DNA from: an uncultured Bacteroidales bacterium
GTDB taxonomy: Bacteria; Bacteroidota; Bacteroidia; Bacteroidales; Muribaculaceae
Reading direction: 5' to 3'
Assembly: GCA_902772965.1 (NCBI GenBank)
Contig: CACYCT010000174.1
Coordinates: forward strand, 1-64,000
Length of the DNA stretch: 64,000 nucleotides
Under the pieces are notes generated by a model. That model was not told the DNA's origin. It saw only the letters and a program-made list of their open reading frames with translations, and did no database searches. A program made the position numbers and the translations under genes. Shown here piece after piece: positions 1-6,878 of the stretch; position 1 is the first letter of the stretch; each line of letters starts with the position of its first letter.

Positions 1-37
1 CATCATCATACGCAACGGCAAGAAGATTCTTCGCTAA
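1..37 (+). CDS. C-terminal tail of a secreted protein (partial, runs off left edge)
   Basis: Only the last eleven codons are in the window, reading IIIRNGKKILR before a TAA at 35-37. A short hydrophobic strand followed by R/K-N-G-K-K-h-h-R/K is the usual ending of the type A-like C-terminal sorting domains on secreted Bacteroidales proteins, and the protein encoded at 752-2431 ends in a similar way. The tail is followed by a hairpin at 101-137, which fits a gene end. The rest of the gene and its function cannot be seen. Confidence 0.5.
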   Translation, partial: IIIRNGKKILR

Positions 38-100
38 CCCACACAAGATATGCCGTAAGCATTAGATAAACTACAGACGGTAATACCTATATATTACAAT

Positions 101-137
101 AACAGCAGCTATAACTTCAGGTGCTATAGCTGCTGTT
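101..137. terminator. Perfect 13-bp inverted repeat, probable bidirectional terminator
   Basis: Arms 101-113 (AACAGCAGCTATA) and 125-137 (TATAGCTGCTGTT) pair perfectly around an 11-nt loop. It lies between the 3' end of the plus-strand gene ending at 37 and the minus-strand cysteine synthase remnant ending at 184, so it could have served both. The downstream plus side is only moderately T-rich (GCGTTTGTT). Confidence 0.6.
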
Positions 138-183
138 GCGTTTGTTATGTTGTAATGCCCCTAGTGGGTGTGGGGGCTGGCGT

Positions 184-333
184 TTACAGCGGGTAGTCCT
201 CAAAGGCGTAGAGGACGGTGGAGAGGTAGCGCTCGCCGGTGTCGGGCAGGAGGGCTACGATCTTTTTGCCCTTGTTCTCAGGACGCTTGGCGAGGGCGAT
301 GGCTCCTGCGAGTGCTGCGCCTGATGAGATGCC
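184..333 (-). pseudogene. cysK: 3' remnant of cysteine synthase A (CysK), 49 codons
   Basis: Reading the minus strand from 333 to the stop at 184-186 gives 49 residues starting [20 protein letters not shown] and containing [13 protein letters not shown], then ending in FEDYPL. GISSGAA and LPD(S/T)GERYLST are diagnostic of the C-terminal part of PLP-dependent O-acetylserine sulfhydrylases (CysK). An in-frame TGA stands immediately upstream (334-336), and the sequence beyond it no longer resembles CysK, so about five sixths of the gene, including the PLP lysine, is missing. The reading frame of the remnant is intact and well conserved, which suggests recent loss. A frame on the opposite strand (340-405) begins at the breakpoint. 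Confidence 0.8.
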
Positions 334-339
334 TCACGA

Positions 340-405
340 GTGAATCAATGGCGCCAAGAAGTCGGATTGCCGGCCATCGAACAGTTTGAGAACAGAAACA
401 AGTAA
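340..405 (+). pseudogene. Possible 3' fragment of an unidentified gene abutting the cysK breakpoint
   Basis: A plus-strand frame open from 328 reads NQWRQEVGLPAIEQF and then ENRNK before a TAA at 403-405. It begins exactly where CysK similarity stops on the other strand (about 334-340) and has a polar, gene-like composition, so it may be the tail of a second gene joined to the cysK remnant by a deletion. It is too short to identify and could be chance. Confidence 0.25.
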
Positions 406-429
406 ATCCCAACTTAACGAGATAATCAA

Positions 430-633
430 ATGAAACTGAAGAAAAGAAAAGTCAAATATGCAGCCATATTCTTCATCTGCTGGTTTGCGCTCCTGACCAT
501 TCTTGTGGATGGAGTCTTGAAGTTCCAGACATTGGTTGACTATTTCGGATCATACGCATGGGTGGAGATAGTCTTATTGCTGTTGGTCATCCTGCCTACA
601 TGTGCGGTTTACAGATTCACCAAAGAGAAATAG
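430..633 (+). CDS. Small membrane protein, 67 aa, unknown function
   Basis: The product has a very basic N-terminus (MKLKKRKVK) followed by two hydrophobic stretches, about residues 10-30 and 43-60, separated by a short polar segment, and a charged end (RFTKEK). This predicts a two-helix inner-membrane protein. No family was recognised. It lies between gene remnants and a strong hairpin (671-707), with DNA less GC-rich than the main part of the window. Start chosen as the first ATG after the TAA at 403-405. Lone small membrane proteins next to gene debris may be leftovers of mobile DNA, but no integrase is visible. Confidence 0.55.
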   Translation: MKLKKRKVKYAAIFFICWFALLTILVDGVLKFQTLVDYFGSYAWVEIVLLLLVILPTCAVYRFTKEK

Positions 634-670
634 ACTCACCCGGCTCGGAATCTGTACTCTGGGAATCCAA

Positions 671-707
671 AGAGGGTGTGTCATAACTGAACTATGACAC
701 ACCCTCT
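671..707. terminator. Perfect 15-bp inverted repeat between convergent genes
   Basis: Arms 671-685 and 693-707 (AGAGGGTGTGTCATA and its complement) pair perfectly around a 7-nt loop. It sits between the small membrane protein gene (ends 633) and the minus-strand gene ending at 752, so it is placed to terminate both. There is no clear T-tract on either side. Confidence 0.6.
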
Positions 708-751
708 CGTGTGGCTGTTATCGGGCGGTGTGCCCGGCTTGTGTGGCGGAA

Positions 752-2431
752 TTATTTGCGGATCTTGGTTCCGTCGGTTCCGATGTACATGCCTGCGGGC
801 GCGCTGTCGAGCGATGTGCCGACGTAGCGTCCGAGCGCGTCGAAGTAGCGGACCGGCCCCTTATTGACGCTCGGTTTGATTTCGGTTACGGCGGTGACTT
901 CGGAGCGTGTGACGTGAATCACGTCGTCGGCGCCGAGGATGGACAGGCGGATGTCGCAGTCGGTGGCTTCTCCGGGCTGATAGGGCTGCACGGTGACGGT
1001 GACGTCGGTGAGGAACTGGTATCCGTAGGCTTCTTGCGTGGAGTCGGTGCAGGCGATGGAGATCCAGTCGGGGAGCTGGTTGCCGTCGGCGTCGGTCACT
1101 TTCCACATCTCGGAAGGCTTGTAGGCGTTGACGGTGAAGGTTTTCTCGACGGGGTCGCTGATGACGTTGATCCGGTTGTCCTGTCCCACGTAGAGGTAGT
1201 TGTAGCATGCGTTGATGCCGGCGTTGAAGGTGGTGGTGTAGCCGACGGCGGAGTTGAGGTTGCAGCTCACGAGTTGGGTTTGCCGCCCGCTGCCCTCGAC
1301 GTCGTGGCTGACCAGCGCGTAGGCGTGGTTGTCGTTGGGTATGTACTGCGGGTGGATGGAGTACATCACGGCGAGTTTGGTGTCGACGTCGGCGGGGTCA
1401 TTCAGGGAGAAGGCGAGCATGATGGGCGTGTCGATGAGCAGGTCACGCATCTCACCGGTTTCGGGGTCTTGTTCCTGCAGTCCGGGGAAGATGTAGGAAA
1501 TCCACGCGTTGGATTGCAGGTTGTAGGTGCGGCTGTTCACGGCTGAGGCGCGCTCGCGTCCGATTGCGGTGACGTTGCCCTGCTCGTCGAGTTCCACTTC
1601 GTAGACAGTGACTTTGAGGTTCCCGGGTGTCTCGCTTGTGTTGTAGAAGGAGATGTTCGCCTCGTTGAAGGTGTAGGGCACTTGGGGTTTGAAGAACACT
1701 TCGCAGATTGCGTCGAGGCTTGCTCCGGTCACGTCAAGCCGTTGGTTCCATGCCTCGGATGTTCCTTCGGCGTTGAAGGCGAACAGGGCGGGCTGGTAGT
1801 TGCGTTTGCCTGAGTTCCAGAAGCGGTCGTAGTTGCAGGCGTAGTAGGTTCCGGTCATGGGGTTTCCTCCGCATTCACCTCCGGCGATGATGCGTTGGTT
1901 GTTTGCGGCTTTGTGGCGCAGCATCAGGGTGAAGGTGGAGTCCTGTCCGCCGGCGGTGGCGGTGAGCACGGGGGCCGGGTGGACAGCGTTTTGGATATTG
2001 TGGTCAAAGCGCGGGCTTTGGCTGGTTGAGGGCGGCAGGAATGTGAAGATGTCGACATCGGTGGAAGTGGCTTCCGCTCCGACTTTGCCGTTCATTTCGC
2101 CGGTGGGGTATGTCCAGAGGTAGGTGGCGTTGTCTGTCTCGGGCGTGGTGTTGACCCACGTCACGGGCACAAAGGCGGGGCAGAACAGCGACGGGTAGGC
2201 GAGGAAAGAGTTCATCCAGCCGGAGATGCCGAGGTAGAACACGCCGTTGGGGCGGGCGAAGGAGGCTTCGGGTTTGCCGTTCTCGGCGATTTTGGCGGGT
2301 GCCTTCGCGCCGATTTGGTAGGACGACAGGGGGATTTCCTCGAAAATCACCTGTCCGGGTTGTTCGGCATACTGCGCCGACATCATCAAGCCGCATGAGG
2401 CTAAAAGCGAGAGGAGTAAGGTTTTTTTCAT
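752..2431 (-). CDS. Secreted protein with T9SS type A-like C-terminal domain, 559 aa
   Basis: A signal peptide (MKKTLLLSLLASCGLMMSA, cleavage near AQ) is followed by a mostly beta, Ser/Thr/Asn-rich body with no recognised catalytic motif. The last ~80 residues look like a type A-like secretion sorting domain, with the hallmark YFDALGRYVG and an ending of MYIGTDGTKIRK (compare 'v.YD.nGr.v' and 'vv..g.k..k'). It is therefore probably exported by the type IX route and anchored at the surface. Domains between residues ~100 and 470 resemble jelly-roll or Ig-like modules by composition only. A -7 box lies at 2521-2529. Function unknown. Confidence 0.7.
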   Translation of the reverse strand: MKKTLLLSLLASCGLMMSAQYAEQPGQVIFEEIPLSSYQIGAKAPAKIAENGKPEASFARPNGVFYLGISGWMNSFLAYPSLFCPAFVPVTWVNTTPETDNATYLWTYPTGEMNGKVGAEATSTDVDIFTFLPPSTSQSPRFDHNIQNAVHPAPVLTATAGGQDSTFTLMLRHKAANNQRIIAGGECGGNPMTGTYYACNYDRFWNSGKRNYQPALFAFNAEGTSEAWNQRLDVTGASLDAICEVFFKPQVPYTFNEANISFYNTSETPGNLKVTVYEVELDEQGNVTAIGRERASAVNSRTYNLQSNAWISYIFPGLQEQDPETGEMRDLLIDTPIMLAFSLNDPADVDTKLAVMYSIHPQYIPNDNHAYALVSHDVEGSGRQTQLVSCNLNSAVGYTTTFNAGINACYNYLYVGQDNRINVISDPVEKTFTVNAYKPSEMWKVTDADGNQLPDWISIACTDSTQEAYGYQFLTDVTVTVQPYQPGEATDCDIRLSILGADDVIHVTRSEVTAVTEIKPSVNKGPVRYFDALGRYVGTSLDSAPAGMYIGTDGTKIRK

Positions 2432-2520
2432 AGATAGATCGGTCGGGCTCAGGGGATGTTCACCGTTTTAGGCACGAGAGCGGAGCCTTTTTACGCTTCG
2501 CGCCCTGGGTATTGCTAAGC

Positions 2521-2529
2521 GCAAAGTTA
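2521..2529 (-). promoter_or_regulatory. Bacteroidetes -7 box (TAACTTTGC) upstream of the secreted protein gene
   Basis: On the minus strand this reads TAACTTTGC, a full match to the TAnnTTTG -7 element used by the primary sigma factor of Bacteroidetes. It lies 90 bases ahead of the ATG at 2431, giving a leader of roughly 80 nt. No convincing -33 TTTG was seen. Confidence 0.55.
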
Positions 2530-2686
2530 CGAAATTATCGGCCTTATTGTGCTGTGTTTTCCCGGATTTAATGATTTTTAAACTTGGAATGTTCTTGGCG
2601 GACACTCGCGCGGGCTATGAGGACATCGCCCTGACGGTGGAGGTGTGCGTGATTTGGCACCGCGCTTAATGATGCCGGGGCAGCCG

Positions 2687-3721
2687 TCACGCATTATCCA
2701 GGCTTGCCGCGAACTGGCTTGGGGTCTGTCCGGTGATTTTGAGGAAGGCTCTCCGGAAGGTGGACAGCGAGGCAAAACCACTCTCATTGGCCACATGCTC
2801 GAAAGTGAACTCCGGGTGGTCCCTGATCATGGGAATACTGACCCGCTCTATCCGCAGCCGGTTGATGTAGTCGTAGAATGTCAACCCGAGTTGTTGACTG
2901 AGGTAGTTGCTCACGTAGGTGCGGTTTGTGCCCAAAATCTTGGCCAGGTCTCCGACGGTCAGATTCTTGTTGAGATACAACTCTTTCTCTTCCACCACCT
3001 GCTCCAGCACGCCTTCGGGCAAGGGGGTGGCCTTCTTTTTCTTGCCCGCCTCATGCCCCAGAGAATCGGCCGACACGGTAACAGGGCGGAAATTCCGGCA
3101 GTAGTGGAGCACCATCAGCCACAGTGCCATCGCCACCACATAATACACCGTATCGACCAGAAGTGAAGACCAGAACGACACGGCAAGCCACAGCAACTGC
3201 CCGATGATACAGAAAAAGAACACGGGGCGAAGCCATGATACATCAATCTTGTCGGTGTTCGAGAAATTGTCGTGCAGATAAGTCAGTGTCTTCTTCATCC
3301 TGACGTAACCGATGATGACAATGGTCCATGAGAAGCACCATAGGAACGCCGCGTAGGCGTAAATCACCATCATACCCGGCCATAAGGCATAGGCCACGGT
3401 AAAGACGGCGAAAGGTATGGCCGACAACAGCAGACGGCCCCATGTGAGCCAACCCGGCTTGACAACCTCGAAGATGAGCGCCATATAGGTCAACGCCGAC
3501 CAGCCGTCGATGATGAAAATCCAGTTGAGCACATCTTCACGGTACATTCCGGGGAGGGTCAGCACCAGGTCTTTTACCATCCACACACACCAGACCGCCA
3601 TGATGCAGCCGAGAATGGTCTGAAACCGGGACAGGCGCTTGCGCCGGAACAGGATGCTGATTGAGAAAATGGCAAAGAAAGCTGTTGCCACACCGATTGT
3701 GAATGCTGTGATGTTGTTCAT
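2687..3721 (-). CDS. AraC-family regulator with an N-terminal membrane domain, 344 aa
   Basis: About six hydrophobic segments fill residues 5-215, from the start through the VYYVVAMALWLMVL region. After a basic linker (GKKKKATPLPEG, ~225-236) comes a classic two-HTH AraC domain: LTVGDLAKILGTNRTYVSNY for the first helix-turn-helix and FASLSTFRRAFLKITGQTPS for the second. Membrane-embedded AraC regulators are common in Bacteroidetes and are thought to sense an envelope signal. The gene is divergent from the secreted protein gene at 3918, and the shared region holds a split palindrome at 3789-3839. A TAATTTTG box on the minus strand at 3727-3734 lies only 6 nt ahead of the ATG, so transcription could begin at or near the start codon. 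Confidence 0.88.
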   Translation of the reverse strand: MNNITAFTIGVATAFFAIFSISILFRRKRLSRFQTILGCIMAVWCVWMVKDLVLTLPGMYREDVLNWIFIIDGWSALTYMALIFEVVKPGWLTWGRLLLSAIPFAVFTVAYALWPGMMVIYAYAAFLWCFSWTIVIIGYVRMKKTLTYLHDNFSNTDKIDVSWLRPVFFFCIIGQLLWLAVSFWSSLLVDTVYYVVAMALWLMVLHYCRNFRPVTVSADSLGHEAGKKKKATPLPEGVLEQVVEEKELYLNKNLTVGDLAKILGTNRTYVSNYLSQQLGLTFYDYINRLRIERVSIPMIRDHPEFTFEHVANESGFASLSTFRRAFLKITGQTPSQFAASLDNA

Positions 3722-3788
3722 AACCGCAAAATTAACACATTCCCGACAATGTGCAACCTCCGCGGCAGGTCAATCCGACAAAAAAACG

Positions 3789-3839
3789 CTCCAATACACC
3801 AAAAACGCGTCAAATCGGCAATTTTTTGACGCATTGGAG
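3789..3839. promoter_or_regulatory. Split palindrome in the divergent promoter region (candidate operator)
   Basis: The right half is one continuous block, TTTGACGCATTGGAG (3825-3839). Its complement on the left is broken in two: CTCCAAT (3789-3795) and GCGTCAAA (3807-3814), separated by 11 extra bases. The result is a 7-bp plus 8-bp stem with an asymmetric bulge, or two half-sites of different spacing. It lies between the AraC-type gene and the divergent gene starting at 3918. It has no T-tract, so operator use is more likely than termination. This is inference from position. Confidence 0.4.
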
Positions 3840-3917
3840 TGTCTAACTCCGTCATGTGTTTGGGGCATTTGCCATGTTTTTCGGAAATTTGCCGGACAAA
3901 ACAAAAACATAAACCAC

Positions 3918-6026
3918 ATGCGCAAAATCTTACTGATTCTGTTGAGTCTGTTTTACATCTGCGCCCAGGCGCACCTGCCCCACAACGGACCGGGCAACAA
4001 CCAGACACCCTCACCGGAAAAGAACGGAAGTCTGGAGACCGACTATTTCTATTTCGACAATCCCGATGGCACCATCGAGTCTTTCCCCGAATACTGCTAT
4101 CCGGACTTGAGACGGCGAATGATGAGCATCTCGTCTTCCAGATATGCCACGCCGTTGAAAACCGCCGATTTCGATGGCGTGCTCAAGAAGTATGAGAACT
4201 TGCTCAATCTTTTCTTCGGCCGTCAGACACGCACCACCGTGTTTGTGTTCGACGGTCAGGAGTCGGCACAGGCCGCCGTGTTCACCACCACAATCTACTC
4301 ATCGTCGATTCTCGGCCTGTGGGCCGCGCTGGAAGACGGGATGCGGCAGAAGTTCAGCCGCGAGCTGACAAAGGCCAACATCCCGCACACCACCAGCGCC
4401 ACATGGAAAGACGCCATCAAGCAGGGGAAACCCGAGGAACTGATTTTCAATGGCCACGAAGGCGGACATATCGTGAACAAAATCGACCTGAGCAACTCAT
4501 GGCTCTCGCTTATGGCCGGAGCCAACATCGAGATTGTGCTCGACAACTATTTCTACTACGACGAGGAATACGACAAAATCGTGTGTGTCGTGTTCTGCTA
4601 CTCCGAGATCAGCGACCCGAAAAACAAATACGAGGCTGCCGCCCACTCCGCCGTCAAGGCCATCAGCGGTTTCATGGGCTATACCGACCCGACCACGGGC
4701 AACACCACACTGGCCTCCATGTTCGAGCACCGCGACATGATCGACTACTTCAAGAAACACTTCCACCTCAAGAAACAGCCATCCGGACAGGAAAAGTGTG
4801 TGGCCAACTATGCCGGAACCCCGCAGAACCCGACCCTCGAACTCTGCGACACCACAGTGTGCATCGGCGTCGAATGCCTGATTTTCCAAAATGTCGAATC
4901 AGGAGGAGGCACGCTTATCGACGACCAAGATGACGACACAGGAGGAGGCACGCTTATCGGCGACCCGGGTCCGCCCGAGAAAGGAACCGAAAACTTCGGC
5001 CAGTCGCGGGCTGAACATTCGAACAACAAGTTCGCCGTTATCGGGCAACTCAATCACGCCAGCAACGAGAAACCCTTTGCCGAGAACGACGACCACATCT
5101 ATCTCATGCAGGACACCTACGGGGACAATGCCGTGCTGGCCATCGACAAGAGAACAGGCGAGTTGTCCGAGGCGGTGCCGGGCAAGCGGAAAGGCGACCG
5201 GCCGGGAATCCTCAGCATCGGGGCCTACGGAAACGACCTTTATCTCGACGTGGATGGCCGGGGACTTGTGCGCTATGACGGAAAGGATGTGCAGACCTCG
5301 GAACTGATCCGCGAGATTGACCGCGGCTTTATGGACAGCTACGGGAAAATCGCGCTCTCGCCCAACGGACGGTATTTGGCATACGCCGGGCAGAACTGCG
5401 CCGGCTGTGTAATCGACCTGAAAGAGAACAACAGGCTTGTCAAGAATTTCCACGACGGATTTGTGGACTTTCTCGTCACCGATGACGGCGACTTCTTCGG
5501 CGTAAACAACTTCCGCGTCATGGTCTACCGCAACAACGGGAACACCGACGGCGACCCGACCGCCGTCGCGCAAATCGGCGACCTGCTCAAGGACAATCCG
5601 ATCGCCATACGGCAGTGTGGCGGCGACATCTATATCGCCGGCGGGAAGAAAGTGTTCAAGACCGGAGCCGGAACGTTCGAATGGACCGAGACCGCCACGC
5701 TCGCAGGGAACAACCTGAAACTCTACGACGGGGCACTCGGCGCCGACGGAAACGGATTCGCCTATATGAGCGACAACGACCTGAACCGCTTCGCCCTGTT
5801 CAATGCCCGCAGCAACAGCCCCACACTGATGAAGAAACTCTCCACCGGAATCAATGTCGGCCGCAAAACGCCGCTGACGGTGGAGACAGCCGGAAATATC
5901 CATATCGACCGCAACGGCAACATCTGGATGGTGGAAAGATCCGGTGCCGGCTTCATCGTTGTGTACAACCCGAAGGGGATTGTCATGCTGAAATCGCTCG
6001 CCGGAAAGTTTATACAACAGAAATAA
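3918..6026 (+). CDS. Secreted protein with caspase-like His/Cys motif and propeller-like C-terminus, 702 aa
   Basis: The start at 3918 is chosen because it gives a clean signal peptide (MRKILLILLSLFYICAQA). The frame is open further upstream, but without a signal sequence. Residues ~85-300 form an alpha/beta domain with IFNGHEGG (His180) after a hydrophobic strand and IVCVVFCYSE (Cys227) after the next long strand. That spacing and these flanks recall the catalytic His and Cys of clan CD (caspase-like) folds, but this is inference. A Cys-containing stretch (294-320) and a duplicated GGGTLI linker (~329-348) follow. From ~370 to the end, repeated short beta motifs such as YLAYAGQNCAG suggest a beta-propeller. 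It is divergent from a membrane AraC regulator and probably co-transcribed with the lipoprotein at 6048. Confidence 0.75.
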   Translation: MRKILLILLSLFYICAQAHLPHNGPGNNQTPSPEKNGSLETDYFYFDNPDGTIESFPEYCYPDLRRRMMSISSSRYATPLKTADFDGVLKKYENLLNLFFGRQTRTTVFVFDGQESAQAAVFTTTIYSSSILGLWAALEDGMRQKFSRELTKANIPHTTSATWKDAIKQGKPEELIFNGHEGGHIVNKIDLSNSWLSLMAGANIEIVLDNYFYYDEEYDKIVCVVFCYSEISDPKNKYEAAAHSAVKAISGFMGYTDPTTGNTTLASMFEHRDMIDYFKKHFHLKKQPSGQEKCVANYAGTPQNPTLELCDTTVCIGVECLIFQNVESGGGTLIDDQDDDTGGGTLIGDPGPPEKGTENFGQSRAEHSNNKFAVIGQLNHASNEKPFAENDDHIYLMQDTYGDNAVLAIDKRTGELSEAVPGKRKGDRPGILSIGAYGNDLYLDVDGRGLVRYDGKDVQTSELIREIDRGFMDSYGKIALSPNGRYLAYAGQNCAGCVIDLKENNRLVKNFHDGFVDFLVTDDGDFFGVNNFRVMVYRNNGNTDGDPTAVAQIGDLLKDNPIAIRQCGGDIYIAGGKKVFKTGAGTFEWTETATLAGNNLKLYDGALGADGNGFAYMSDNDLNRFALFNARSNSPTLMKKLSTGINVGRKTPLTVETAGNIHIDRNGNIWMVERSGAGFIVVYNPKGIVMLKSLAGKFIQQK
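4901..4959 (+). repeat. 20-bp direct repeat, 39-bp period, inside the 3918-6026 gene
   Basis: AGGAGGAGGCACGCTTATCG occurs at 4901-4920 and again at 4940-4959. The period is 13 codons, so the duplication keeps frame and doubles a Gly-Gly-Gly-Thr-Leu-Ile linker between the N-terminal domain and the propeller-like part. Confidence 0.85.
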
Positions 6027-6047
6027 TCTTAATAAAAACCCAAAACA

Positions 6048-6743
6048 ATGAAACAGGCAAGATTACTTTTGGCTCTGGGCGTGATGGCGCTCATGGCCGG
6101 TGTTCTCTCCGGTTGCGGCGGCAGCGGCGCCGGTACGGACAATGATGCGGTGGCGCTGCCCACCGATGGAATCCTGGGCGAACTGCCCAAAGTCGTGGCT
6201 GAGTATGAGGCCGGCGAGGCGGCCGCGTCTGCCAAGTACGAAGAACTGAAAAAGAGCGACCCCGAAAAGGCACGGGAATTCTGGACAGAGTATATCGGGC
6301 AGGGAAACACCACAAAGTTCAAGAAGGAGACCCTCCCCGCCGTTGAGAAGACACTCGAGGGCAGAGAAATCCCCGCGGAACTGGCCGACGGACTTCCCAT
6401 GCGTCTCGACGGAAACTTCAAGTTGGACGGCCAACGTGGGGCCACCGTGGGCGGAACCTTCACCGCCGGTGCATCGAACGACACCAAAATCCTGACCTTA
6501 AAAGCCGTGGCCTTCGACAGCGACGGCAAGCCCATCGCCATTGGCGCCCGAGGCATCAACTTCAGCGACTATCCCATCAAAGAGGGCAAGAAATTCACAT
6601 TCGGTTTTTTCATCAGTGTCAGCGCCCACGATGCCGCCGGCTGGGCCAAACTGCAGAAAATCGTCATCATGGACAAGGAAAGCGAGGCCTACAAGCAAGC
6701 CGAGCAGCAGATCAAGGCCAGCAAGGACGCGTCGAAGACTTGA
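6048..6743 (+). CDS. Lipoprotein, 231 aa, unknown function
   Basis: The N-terminus is a lipoprotein signal peptide with the lipobox LSGC (Cys23) followed by a Gly/Ser-rich tether. Residues ~45-125 are rich in Glu, Lys and Ala and probably helical. Residues ~130-205 form an all-beta region (GNFKLDG, FTFGFFISV) that could be an Ig-like or FxLD-type domain. The end is Lys-rich. It starts 21 nt after the caspase-like/propeller gene and runs in the same direction, so the two probably form an operon ended by the hairpin at 6815-6866. No known family was recognised. Confidence 0.7.
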   Translation: MKQARLLLALGVMALMAGVLSGCGGSGAGTDNDAVALPTDGILGELPKVVAEYEAGEAAASAKYEELKKSDPEKAREFWTEYIGQGNTTKFKKETLPAVEKTLEGREIPAELADGLPMRLDGNFKLDGQRGATVGGTFTAGASNDTKILTLKAVAFDSDGKPIAIGARGINFSDYPIKEGKKFTFGFFISVSAHDAAGWAKLQKIVIMDKESEAYKQAEQQIKASKDASKT

Positions 6744-6814
6744 GGCGGGTCCGGGTCTGCCGGATCTTCAGCGGGAATGACCCCGAAGCGCGGTTGTAAT
6801 GCGCTGATTATATT

Positions 6815-6866
6815 GTATCCGTCCGGAAAAAGCCGGCTCGCAAGCCTGTTTTTTCCGGACGGATAC
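6815..6866. terminator. Strong bidirectional terminator hairpin
   Basis: Arms 6815-6831 and 6850-6866 form a perfect 17-bp stem (GTATCCGTCCGGAAAAA against its complement) around an 18-nt loop. A T-run (GTTTTT) follows on the plus side. It lies between convergent genes ending at 6743 and 6879. Confidence 0.85.
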
Positions 6867-6878
6867 GTTTTTCCGGGA

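Noticed and set aside
334-336. TGA as selenocysteine in an intact cysK
   Set aside because: CysK similarity ends right at this codon, and the sequence upstream does not match the enzyme. No SECIS-like hairpin was seen. A truncated remnant is simpler.
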